The notes: generated by a model not told the origin, from the letters alone. A stretch of DNA of 5,746 nucleotides from Thermoflexales bacterium (GCA_007118795.1 SKQX01000045.1:1-5746); one strand, 5' to 3'. Shown: positions 1 through 5,153, counted from the first letter of the stretch. Translations and numbers: made by a program.

Positions 1-504
1 ATAATGTAGACCGTCCGTACCGTGAACGACTCGCGACAGCTCCACAGCAGGTTCGCCTGGAGCGACACCGGCCCGCCGCATTCCCGTATCCACCTCGACC
101 AGAACACCGAGCTCCACCCCAAGAGCGCGGGCACCAGCACCGAGTTCGGCGACGTTGGCCTCGGCATCCACCGCCACCTTGACGTCGGCGTGTCGGCGCA
201 GGTGGACTAGTCTGTCGATTTTGATCGAGCCCACGATCTGATTCGCGATGAGGATGTCCCAGATGCCGGACTGAGCCATCACCTCGGCTTCGCCCAGCTT
301 CGCGCACGTCACTCCTATGGCTCCCGCCGCCATCAACTTGTGGGCGATGGCGGGTACCTTGATCCCCTTCGTGTGCGGGCGCCAACCCACGCCGGAAGCG
401 CGGAAGTGTGCAGCCAGGTGGGCGATATTGCCCTCCAGCTTGTCGAGATCTACCCAGAGAGTTGGGGTGTCAAGATCGGTCTTTTTGCGGCCTATTTCGC
501 TCAC
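1..504 (-). CDS. D-threonine aldolase / D-serine dehydratase-like PLP enzyme, N-terminal part (cut by window edge)
   Basis: The reverse strand reads open from a GTG at 504 to the left edge, giving 168 codons with no stop. The product matches the N-terminal part of the DSD1/D-threonine aldolase family, fold-type III PLP enzymes with an alanine racemase-like barrel that cleave or dehydrate D-3-hydroxy amino acids. Seen in sequence: LDTPTLWVDLDKLEGNI (residues 11-27), then WRPHTKG (41-47), where Lys46 is the likely PLP Schiff-base lysine, then the typical stretch GAIGVTCAKLGEAEVM followed by ILIANQIVG, and VEVDTGMRRAGV near the edge. Family members usually have about 360-400 residues, so more than half lies outside the window, including the metal-binding C-terminal domain that would separate aldolase from dehydratase. 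The start is supported by AAGGGGG just upstream and by alignment of the first conserved block about 10 residues in. The gene follows a flavin reductase gene on the same strand after a 149-base spacer. The exact substrate is unknown. Confidence 0.88.
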   Translation of the reverse strand, partial: MSEIGRKKTDLDTPTLWVDLDKLEGNIAHLAAHFRASGVGWRPHTKGIKVPAIAHKLMAAGAIGVTCAKLGEAEVMAQSGIWDILIANQIVGSIKIDRLVHLRRHADVKVAVDAEANVAELGAGARALGVELGVLVEVDTGMRRAGVAPGEPAVELSRVVHGTDGLHY

Positions 505-508
505 CGGT

Positions 509-515
509 CCCCCTT
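509..515 (-). promoter_or_regulatory. Ribosome binding site of the D-threonine aldolase-like gene
   Basis: Read on the - strand, AAGGGGG lies 4 nt before the GTG at 504 (spacer ACCG). No ATG occurs in a suitable place near the conserved N-terminus, so this purine run decides the GTG start. Confidence 0.6.
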
Positions 516-550
516 AGTCTACTCTACACAACCTCTATCAACCCCGGCCC

Positions 551-574
551 GCCTCTCCGAAGACTCGGAGAGGC
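551..574. repeat. Perfect 10-bp inverted repeat (hairpin) between the two minus-strand genes
   Basis: GCCTCTCCGA and its exact reverse complement TCGGAGAGGC flank a 4-nt loop (AGAC on the + strand). The repeat lies in the 149-base spacer between the flavin reductase stop and the PLP enzyme start. On the - strand, the direction of transcription, the stem is followed by GGGCCGGGG and not by a T-run. It is therefore not a standard intrinsic terminator. It may be a processing or stabilising hairpin, an attenuator, or a weak terminator. No convincing separate promoter for the downstream gene was found in this spacer, so the two genes may be co-transcribed through this hairpin. Confidence 0.7.
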
Positions 575-653
575 CCCCAGCGGGTCTGAGTCGCCCACCC
601 TACAGCGGTAAGGGCGTATCGATTTGACACTCTCGAGAATTACAACCGCCCCT

Positions 654-1211
654 CTACCGACTACCGGAGAAACCGTGCCTCCCCAGTAGCTCACCAACCG
701 TCCGGTACCCGCCGTTCACATAGGTGAGCAGCCGCGCCTTCGGCACTTCAAGACCCCCGTCCTCATCCAGCACCTGCTCGTCCATCTGCACGGCGATCAC
801 GTGTCCCAGAAAGAGATCGTGGCTGCCGAGGGAAACAGTCTGGACCAGACGACATTCCAGGTTGATCGGGCACTCGCCGATCAGGGGCACCTGCACCTCG
901 GTCCCAGACACGTGGCTGAAATCGCAGGCGGCCCACTTGTCCTCATCCCGCCCCGAGACCGTCCCACAGTGATCGACCCAGTGCACCTGATCGGCGCTCG
1001 GCAAATTGACCACAAACTCGCCCACCTCCTGAATCAACCCATGCGAATGGCGACTTGGCCGCACTCCGATACCGATAGTCGGCGGATCGGAACACAGCGT
1101 CCCGGCCCAGGCCAGCGTGATAATGTTCGCCCGCGTCCCAAGTCCGCAACTCACTAGCACGACCGGACACGGATATAAGGCCGTCGTGGGGCCCCGACTC
1201 ACTTTGGTCAT
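654..1211 (-). CDS. Flavin reductase family protein (FMN-binding split barrel)
   Basis: The product has 185 residues and resembles the flavin reductase (RutF/DIM6-like) domain, a cytoplasmic split-barrel fold that binds FMN. Members reduce flavin with NAD(P)H for partner monooxygenases or act as stand-alone flavoproteins. Seen in sequence: PCPVVLVSCGLGTRANIITL (residues 14-33) then AWAG, a PPTIGIGV strand, R54-HSHGLI, GEFVVNLP at 64-71, and later GSHDLFLGHVIAV, all in the family order. A length of 160-200 residues is normal. The ATG at 1211 was chosen because GGGAGGAG lies 7 nt upstream. A GTG at 1244 would add 11 residues (CEQQRGRSAA and neighbours) that are themselves encoded by this Shine-Dalgarno region, so it is unlikely. 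A good - strand promoter lies about 170 bases upstream (1382-1410). The substrate and partner are unknown. The neighbouring PLP enzyme suggests amino acid or xenobiotic metabolism, but only as inference. Confidence 0.87.
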   Translation of the reverse strand: MTKVSRGPTTALYPCPVVLVSCGLGTRANIITLAWAGTLCSDPPTIGIGVRPSRHSHGLIQEVGEFVVNLPSADQVHWVDHCGTVSGRDEDKWAACDFSHVSGTEVQVPLIGECPINLECRLVQTVSLGSHDLFLGHVIAVQMDEQVLDEDGGLEVPKARLLTYVNGGYRTVGELLGRHGFSGSR

Positions 1212-1247
1212 CGCTGCACTCCTCCCTCTCTGTTGTTCACACACCGA

Positions 1248-1275
1248 GGATGCCCGTTAACGTCGTCAGGCATCC
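1248..1275. repeat. Inverted repeat with inner GTTAAC palindrome in the flavin reductase leader
   Basis: GGATGCC (1248-1254) and GGCATCC (1269-1275) form a perfect 7-bp inverted repeat. The 14-nt loop contains the 8-bp palindrome CGTTAACG (1255-1262). The repeat is 37-64 bases upstream of the ATG at 1211, within the predicted 5' leader of the flavin reductase transcript. It could be an RNA hairpin or a regulator site. I see no match to the conserved core of the FMN riboswitch. Confidence 0.5.
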
Positions 1276-1381
1276 GAGCCGCCAGGCGATCGTCCTGCCT
1301 GCTACACCCTTCACCCATGCCGCACCGAGCGCCTCCCCGCACCAACGGACGGACCTGCTGCTATCGCCCCTCCACCATCGC

Positions 1382-1410
1382 AGTATAGCGTAGGGCCCCG
1401 ACACGGTCAA
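1382..1410 (-). promoter_or_regulatory. Sigma-70-type promoter for the flavin reductase gene
   Basis: On the - strand, TTGACC (1410-1405) and TATACT (1387-1382) are separated by exactly 17 bases. Each hexamer differs from consensus at one position. Transcription would start near 1375 and run left, giving a leader of about 160 nt before the ATG at 1211. No other gene lies between, so this promoter probably drives the flavin reductase and possibly the PLP enzyme after it. Confidence 0.6.
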
Positions 1411-1730
1411 GGCCCGGCCCCTGATCCAACACGCAGCCGTCCAGATGGCGCTTCTTGTCCCGACGAATGGTGGACCACGGCGCTGAACGGTATTTGGACG
1501 ATCAGGCCTCTTGGCTCGACCCCGATCCGCCCCATCCCCTATACTCGGCCAGGGTCGGGTCTCCGCCGGTCATGGATGCCAGCGCAGATCGCGCACGAAG
1601 CCCAGCGCAGCTGACAGCACAGCTGGCCAACTCGTCTCAGCCCCAGGGCGTCACCGTGGCAAAGAGTTCGCCTGCTGCGTGGATCAGGGTGCGCAATGGC
1701 CTTGCGTCGCCAGATCGTCAACGATGGGAT

Positions 1731-1759
1731 TTGCGTATCTCCCAGACATGCAGTATAAT
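1731..1759 (+). promoter_or_regulatory. Sigma-70-type promoter for the response regulator-like gene
   Basis: TTGCGT (1731-1736) and a perfect TATAAT (1754-1759) are separated by 17 bases. Transcription would start near 1766 and give a leader of about 190 nt before the GTG at 1956. The leader is long for one gene and contains the near-palindrome at 1804-1817 and the TGCACCGG repeats at 1910-1929, so regulation after initiation or at internal operators is possible. Confidence 0.65.
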
Positions 1760-1909
1760 CGAAACTCACTTCCCAGGTACAACTGCGTGAGGATGCAGGC
1801 GTCGGGTGTCGAGACCCAGGCTCTCCGAGTAGGTCTTCGCCCACAGGTAGAACTGACGACCCAACCTTATAGCAAGACGAACAGACAGTCCGATGGGAGC
1901 GGCCATGCC

Positions 1910-1929
1910 TGCACCGGAATGCACCGGTG
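1910..1929 (+). promoter_or_regulatory. Direct repeat TGCACCGG x2 with 10-bp period, possible operator or hairpin
   Basis: TGCACCGG occurs at 1910-1917 and again at 1920-1927, one helical turn apart. Such 10-11 bp direct repeats are typical of sites bound by OmpR/PhoB-family dimers, the family encoded just downstream. The second copy runs into the perfect palindrome CACCGGTG (1922-1929), which recurs inside the coding region at 2000-2007. As RNA, CACCGG (1912-1917) can pair with CCGGTG (1924-1929), forming a 6-bp hairpin 6 nt before the Shine-Dalgarno sequence. The repeats are seen; binding or folding is inference. Confidence 0.4.
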
Positions 1930-1935
1930 TGAGTA

Positions 1936-1943
1936 GGAGGAGG
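1936..1943 (+). promoter_or_regulatory. Ribosome binding site of the response regulator-like gene
   Basis: GGAGGAGG lies 12 nt before the GTG at 1956. The spacer is long, but the codon just before that GTG is an in-frame TAA (1953-1955), so no earlier start is possible and this GTG is the best candidate. Confidence 0.55.
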
Positions 1944-1955
1944 ATCGACACCTAA

Positions 1956-2636
1956 GTGAGGTCATCGCACGTAGTCCTGCTCGTGGAAGGTAGGAAACGC
2001 ACCGGTGAACGTCTGGCCCCGATACTGGGCCAGGAATATGATCTATCTACGGCACGAACTCGGAGAGAAGCCCTGGCAAAGATCCACGAAGCCCCTCCCG
2101 CAGTCGTCGTCCTAGACGCGCCCTCTCTACGCTTCAGTCGCCGTCGGTTCTGCGAGACTTTGGAGAGCAACGGCCTTGATGTCCCGGTGCTCCTGTTGTA
2201 CGAGGGAAACGAGGCTCCAGAGGGCGTCGGGGCCCGGGCCTATCTGCGTCATCCCTTCTCATCACAGAAGCTGATGAACCGCATATCCTGGTTGCTCCCA
2301 GTCCCCGACAGCGAGGTGTTGATCCGAGGCGAGCTGGTTTTCAGCCGGGAGCGGTCTTCTGTCACTAGAGGAGAGCGGGAATCGCATCTAACACCTAAGC
2401 AGGCCGAGCTTCTGGAGCTGTTTATGCGCCACCCGGGTAAGGTTCTGACTCGGAAGTTTATCATGAAGCAGGTCTGGGACACAGACTTCCTCGATGACAC
2501 CCGTACACTTGACGTCCATATCCACTGGGTGCGAAAGGCCATCGAGCTGGATACAGGATCGCCACAGTACCTACACACCATACGCGGCGTGGGCTATCGT
2601 TTCCAGGTGCCCAGCCGACCGGACGAAGACCACTGA
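1956..2636 (+). CDS. OmpR/PhoB-type winged-helix regulator with degenerate receiver domain
   Basis: The product has 226 residues in two parts. Residues 5-114 have the layout of a response regulator receiver: VVLLVEG (6-12), VVVLD54 and a final PF-helix pattern. Residues 121-219 form a complete OmpR-type DNA-binding domain: LTPKQAELLELFMRHPGKVL (145-164), recognition-helix region TRTLDVHIHWVRKAI (182-196) and the wing TIRGVGYRF (208-216). In the receiver, Asp54 is kept, but the usual acidic pair is Glu11-Gly12, the usual Thr/Ser is Tyr82 and the usual Lys is His99 (RHPF instead of TKPF). The stretch between Tyr82 and His99 is a few residues shorter than usual. It probably binds DNA but may not be switched by standard phosphorylation. 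No histidine kinase gene is in view. The gene has its own promoter (1731-1759) and is followed after 158 bases by rpsB, with a new promoter starting at its stop codon. The target genes are unknown. Confidence 0.9.
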   Translation: MRSSHVVLLVEGRKRTGERLAPILGQEYDLSTARTRREALAKIHEAPPAVVVLDAPSLRFSRRRFCETLESNGLDVPVLLLYEGNEAPEGVGARAYLRHPFSSQKLMNRISWLLPVPDSEVLIRGELVFSRERSSVTRGERESHLTPKQAELLELFMRHPGKVLTRKFIMKQVWDTDFLDDTRTLDVHIHWVRKAIELDTGSPQYLHTIRGVGYRFQVPSRPDEDH

Positions 2637-2638
2637 AG

Positions 2639-2666
2639 TTGCCCAAGTCTCTTTTTGTGGTACAAT
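2639..2666 (+). promoter_or_regulatory. Extended -10 promoter for the rpsB-tsf-pyrH-frr cluster
   Basis: TTGCCC (2639-2644) and TACAAT (2661-2666) are separated by 16 bases. TGG directly before TACAAT provides an extended -10 TGn element. The -35 box begins two bases after the regulator's stop codon. Transcription would start near 2673 and give a leader of about 120 nt before rpsB. A perfect TTGACA at 2675-2680 has no fitting -10 downstream and falls at the start of the leader. Confidence 0.62.
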
Positions 2667-2688
2667 CTATCAGGTTGACAAATACACA

Positions 2689-2784
2689 CGCCTCCTGACC
2701 GGCGAGACCGTGCCAAAGGACCAGCCACCTTGGTCTCTCAAAGGAGCGATGGAGGCGGAGGACAGAAAACGGACATTAAGGAGG
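2689..2784 (+). promoter_or_regulatory. Structured rpsB leader with alternative pairing of the Shine-Dalgarno
   Basis: Nested complementary segments are visible: CGCCTCC (2689-2695) with GGAGGCG (2751-2757), GAGACC (2704-2709) with GGTCTC (2732-2737), and AAGG (2716-2719) with CCTT (2728-2731). Together they make one long interrupted hairpin. The same left arm contains CCTCCT (2691-2696), an exact complement of AGGAGG (2779-2784) in the rpsB ribosome binding site AAGGAGG (2778-2784, 10 nt before the ATG). The two pairings exclude each other, so the leader could expose or hide the ribosome binding site. Leaders bound by S2 are known before rpsB in some other bacteria. I cannot say that this one belongs to a described family. 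Confidence 0.42.
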
Positions 2785-2794
2785 AATCCCCATA

Positions 2795-3688
2795 ATGGCT
2801 GACATTTCCTTGCGAGCACTCCTGGAAACGGGTGTGCACTTCGGACACCGCACGCGGCGCTGGCATCCTAAGATGGCTCCGTACATCTTCACCGAGCGCA
2901 AAGGCGTGCACATCATCGATGTTCAGCAGACCCTCGCGACCCTCAAGATGGTCTCAGAGTTGATCGAGGATCAGGTTGCCGCCGGGGGCACGATTCTCCT
3001 CGTCGGCACGAAACGACAGGCACAGGCGACGATCGCGCGAGAGGCGGAACGCTGCGATATGCCCTACGTCAATTTACGCTGGCTGGGCGGGACATTGACC
3101 AACTGGGAGACCATCCGGCAGCGCATCGACTACCTTCATAATCTAGAAGCACGCCGAGAGCGAGGCGACTTCGAGTTTTTCACCAAGAAGGAGGCCCTGG
3201 AAAAGGAGCGGGAGATCCAGAAGCTCAATGAGAGATTGGGCGGCATCAAGGAGATGCGCGAACTCCCAGATATGCTCTTCGTGATCGACGTTGAACGCGA
3301 GGCTACCGCAGTTGCCGAAGCCGACAAGCTTGGCATCCCCATCATTGCGATGGTGGACACCAACTGCAATCCTGACCCCATCGACTACGTGATCCCCGCC
3401 AATGACGATGCTATCCGTGCGATCAGGCTGATCACCCGCCAGATCGCTGATGCTGTCCTAAAGGGTATGGCTCGCAGGAAAGCTTACGAGGCTGAAGAGG
3501 AGATGCCCGACGTCGAGGAGTTGGAGCTGGAGGACGAGAAGTATCTCAGTGCAGCCACCCTGGAGCGGCTGAGAGAGATGTCCGCCAAGGGTAAGGCCGA
3601 GGTGGAGAAGCAGGTGGAAACGGAGGAAGCGGAGACCGCGGAGGAGCAGGAGAAGACCGCGGCGACCGCCGAAGCCTCGACTGAATAG
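2795..3688 (+). CDS. rpsB: 30S ribosomal protein S2
   Basis: Ribosomal protein S2, which binds late to the 30S subunit at the head-body junction. The 297-residue product begins MADISLRALLETGVHFGHRT, the standard S2 start, followed by WHPKMAPYIFTERKGVHIID (23-42), the signature RWLGGTLTNW (95-104), a basic and acidic coiled-coil insertion (about 105-158), and PDMLFVIDVEREATAVAEA (158-176) then LGIPIIAMVDTNCNPD (179-194). Core homology ends near residue 230. The remaining tail of about 65 residues is very rich in Glu with some Lys and Ala and has no recognised domain; S2 is more often 230-260 residues long. The ATG is preceded by AAGGAGG 10 nt upstream. It is the first gene of the cluster and is followed after 64 bases by tsf. 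A structured leader precedes it. Confidence 0.98.
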   Translation: MADISLRALLETGVHFGHRTRRWHPKMAPYIFTERKGVHIIDVQQTLATLKMVSELIEDQVAAGGTILLVGTKRQAQATIAREAERCDMPYVNLRWLGGTLTNWETIRQRIDYLHNLEARRERGDFEFFTKKEALEKEREIQKLNERLGGIKEMRELPDMLFVIDVEREATAVAEADKLGIPIIAMVDTNCNPDPIDYVIPANDDAIRAIRLITRQIADAVLKGMARRKAYEAEEEMPDVEELELEDEKYLSAATLERLREMSAKGKAEVEKQVETEEAETAEEQEKTAATAEASTE

Positions 3689-3703
3689 AAAACGGGACGA
3701 GAT

Positions 3704-3719
3704 GAGGCCCGAGGGCCTT
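3704..3719 (+). repeat. Compact hairpin in the rpsB-tsf spacer
   Basis: GAGGCC (3704-3709) and GGCCTT (3714-3719) form a 6-bp stem, including one G-T pair, around a CGAG loop, 15 bases after the rpsB stop codon. No T-run follows. If tsf starts at the TTG at 3753, the hairpin is fully intercistronic and could act as an attenuator or processing site that sets S2 to EF-Ts ratios. A hairpin in this spacer is known in Escherichia coli; a shared function here is inference. Confidence 0.45.
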
Positions 3720-3740
3720 GCCGGATACACACTGACGATC

Positions 3741-3746
3741 AAGGGG
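3741..3746 (+). promoter_or_regulatory. Ribosome binding site deciding the TTG start of tsf
   Basis: AAGGGG lies 6 nt before the TTG at 3753. The earlier ATG at 3702 has only a poor GGGACGAG upstream and would add 17 residues unlike any EF-Ts N-terminus. The ATG at 3771 has no Shine-Dalgarno and would remove conserved residues. Confidence 0.6.
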
Positions 3747-3752
3747 AAAGCT

Positions 3753-4358
3753 TTGGGAATTACGACATCGATGATCAAGGAGTTGCGAGATCTGACCAGT
3801 GCCGGCGTGCTGGACTGCCGCGAAGCACTGGAGATTACCGGAGGTGACTTCGAAAAGGCGATCGCACATCTACGCGAGAAAGGGCACGCAGAGGCAGCGA
3901 AAAAGAGCCAAAGCGCTGCCTCAGAGGGCAGGATAGAGGCGTACGTCCATCACGGAAGTCAGGTGGGGGTGATGGTGGAGCTCAATTGCGAGACGGACTT
4001 CGTAGCTCGCACCGATGACTTCGAGACCCTGGCCCACAACCTGGCCCTCCATATCGCCTTTGCCGCACCGCGCTATTCTACCCGTGAGCAAGTGCCGGAG
4101 TCGGTAGTCGAGGCGGAGAAGCGCATCTATCGGGCTCAGGCTATGGACGAGGGCAAGCCGCCCGACATTGTGGATCGTATTGTCGAAGGCCGGATGGAGA
4201 AGTTCTACGAGCAGGTCTGCCTGCTGGAGCAGCCTTTTGTCAAGGACGAGGACAAGACCATATGGGATCTGCTCAACGAGGCCACTACCGCATTCGGCGA
4301 GCTGGTGGTGTTGAGCCGCTTCGAACGATACGAAGTAGGTGAGCAGCCTGGCCAGTGA
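3753..4358 (+). CDS. tsf: Elongation factor Ts, short form
   Basis: EF-Ts is the cytoplasmic exchange factor that releases GDP from EF-Tu. From a TTG start the product has 201 residues and opens GITTSMIKELRDLTSAGVLD, matching the UBA-like N-terminal domain of the family. It continues with CREAL, a GDFEKAIAHLREKG helix (31-44), the family hallmark CETDFVAR (79-86), whose Asp-Phe pair contacts EF-Tu, and LLEQPFVKDEDKTIWDLL (157-174). E. coli EF-Ts has about 283 residues; this one matches the short form known from Thermus (about 196), which lacks part of the dimerisation/coiled-coil region. The TTG was chosen for its Shine-Dalgarno and N-terminal alignment; an open ATG at 3702 would give 218 residues. 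The gene lies in the usual place after rpsB, with 76 bases to pyrH. Confidence 0.96.
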   Translation: MGITTSMIKELRDLTSAGVLDCREALEITGGDFEKAIAHLREKGHAEAAKKSQSAASEGRIEAYVHHGSQVGVMVELNCETDFVARTDDFETLAHNLALHIAFAAPRYSTREQVPESVVEAEKRIYRAQAMDEGKPPDIVDRIVEGRMEKFYEQVCLLEQPFVKDEDKTIWDLLNEATTAFGELVVLSRFERYEVGEQPGQ

Positions 4359-4392
4359 ACGCACGGCGCCAGAGAACCTCGGACACTACCAT

Positions 4393-4416
4393 GGGCGGAC
4401 GCCCAAAGACTGGGCG
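4393..4416 (+). repeat. Two mutually exclusive small hairpins before pyrH
   Basis: GGGCG (4393-4397), CGCCC (4400-4404) and GGGCG (4412-4416) lie in the tsf-pyrH spacer. The middle segment can pair with either neighbour; the right-hand pairing has a 7-nt loop, and the left-hand one reduces to GGGC-GGAC-GCCC. They end 5 bases before the pyrH ribosome binding site AGGGGG (4421-4426). Short GC pairings like this are common by chance in GC-rich DNA. Confidence 0.3.
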
Positions 4417-4434
4417 AAGTAGGGGGCAGTGGAG

Positions 4435-5151
4435 ATGGCTGTAGCCAAGTATAAGCGAGTGCTACTCAAACTCGGTGGCGAGTCGCTAGCTGAGCCAGGC
4501 GGTTTCGGGATCAGCCCCCACATGGCCGAGGAGGTCGCCGCCAAAGTGCAGGCCGTCCACGCCCTCGAGACAGAGGTGGCCATCGTCTTGGGTGCCGGCA
4601 ACATCTGGCGCGGACGCGATGGACTCGCCCACGGTATGGACCGTGCCACCGCCGACCACATGGGTATGCTGGCCACGGTGATGAACGCCCTGGCCCTCGC
4701 CGATGCTTTGGAGCGGCTGGGGAGCACGATCCGAGTGCAGACCGCCATCGAGATGCGCGCCATCGCCGAGCCGTATATCCGACTTCGAGCCATCCGCCAT
4801 CTTGAGAAGGGGCGTATCGTGATCATCGCTGGGGGCACCGGAAATCCATACTTCACCACCGACACGGCGGCGGCCCTGCGAGCGATGGAGATCAACGCTG
4901 ACCTGTTGGTCAAGGCCACCAAGGTCGACGGCATCTACTCCCAAGACCCCCACGAACACCCCGACGCTGAGCGTTTCGATACCTTGACCTATATGGAGGC
5001 CCTGGAGTTGCGGGTGGGCGTGATGGATGCCACGGCGCTCTCCCTGTGCATGGAAAACGATCTTCCTCTGGTCGTACTCAATATGTGGCAGCCCCATAGC
5101 CTCGAACAAGCGGTCATGGGAGAGGCGATCGGAACAGCCATTTCACGGTGA
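4435..5151 (+). CDS. pyrH: UMP kinase (uridylate kinase)
   Basis: PyrH phosphorylates UMP to UDP with ATP in pyrimidine nucleotide synthesis. It is a cytoplasmic hexamer of the amino acid kinase fold, commonly regulated by GTP and UTP. From the ATG at 4435 the product has 238 residues, the usual length. Motifs in order: YKRVLLKLGGESL (6-18) with Lys12, GAGNIWRG (53-60), DHMGMLATVMNALALADALE (74-93), GGTGNPYFTTDTAAALRA (133-150) for UMP and phosphate binding, KATKVDGIYSQDP (160-172) at the ATP site, and VMDATALSLCMENDLPLVVL (196-215). The first loop reads LGGES where many family members have LSGEA, a conservative change. The ATG is 8 nt after AGGGGG; a GTG at 4429 is only 2 nt from that site and would add two residues. 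The stop overlaps or abuts the frr start. Confidence 0.97.
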   Translation: MAVAKYKRVLLKLGGESLAEPGGFGISPHMAEEVAAKVQAVHALETEVAIVLGAGNIWRGRDGLAHGMDRATADHMGMLATVMNALALADALERLGSTIRVQTAIEMRAIAEPYIRLRAIRHLEKGRIVIIAGGTGNPYFTTDTAAALRAMEINADLLVKATKVDGIYSQDPHEHPDAERFDTLTYMEALELRVGVMDATALSLCMENDLPLVVLNMWQPHSLEQAVMGEAIGTAISR

Positions 5152-5153
5152 CT

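Larger units (their letters stand above)
1245..1955. other. Divergent intergenic region without a convincing gene
   Basis: About 710 bases between the divergent flavin reductase and regulator genes. Open frames exist (for example 1511-1936 on + and 1539-1844 on -), but their products are rich in Arg, Ser, Cys and Pro, show no recognisable domain, and overlap each other and the promoters. I take them as chance. I saw no tRNA T-arm consensus and no core motif of SRP RNA, RNase P RNA, tmRNA or a common riboswitch. Contents that can be named are two divergent promoters, a GGATGCC inverted repeat, an imperfect tandem 12-mer at 1603-1626 (CAGCGCAGCTGA then CAGCACAGCTGG), a near-palindrome GGGTGTCGAGACCC at 1804-1817, and TGCACCGG direct repeats at 1910-1927. 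The stretch 1411-1730 has no clear signal beyond these. Confidence 0.6.

Noticed and set aside
624..652. TTGACA at 624-629 as a + strand promoter
   Set aside because: At 17 bases downstream the sequence is CCGCCC-like, with nothing resembling a -10 box, and no + strand gene follows.
1212..1375. FMN riboswitch in the flavin reductase leader
   Set aside because: The conserved RFN core segments are not present, although the gene type made this worth checking.
1516..1561. TCGACC-N18-TATACT (1516-1545) as another + strand promoter, with GACC/GGTC pairing around it
   Set aside because: The -35 match is weak, the spacing is long, and the 1731-1759 promoter downstream is clearly better.
1801..1825. 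T-arm-like sequence GGGTGTCGAGACCC as part of a tRNA
   Set aside because: The loop does not match TTCRANY with a 5-bp stem, and no acceptor stem or anticodon arm was found around it.
1539..1844. 101-codon - strand open frame in the intergenic region
   Set aside because: The composition is not protein-like, there is no known motif, and it runs across the + strand promoter. It is most likely chance in GC-rich DNA.
1511..1936. 141-codon + strand open frame in the intergenic region
   Set aside because: The product is Arg/Ser/Gln/Cys-rich without any recognisable domain. The frame overlaps the 1731-1759 promoter and competing frames on both strands, and has no good ribosome binding site.
2625..2657. 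Intrinsic terminator after the regulator gene (CTTTTT at 2651-2656)
   Set aside because: Only a 4-bp AGAC/GTCT stem precedes the T-run, and the segment is better explained as the spacer of the rpsB promoter.
2675..2703. Perfect TTGACA at 2675-2680 as a second rpsB promoter
   Set aside because: No -10-like hexamer occurs at 16-18 bases; the sequence there is GC-rich (ACCGGC). The TTGCCC/TGGTACAAT promoter just upstream fits better.
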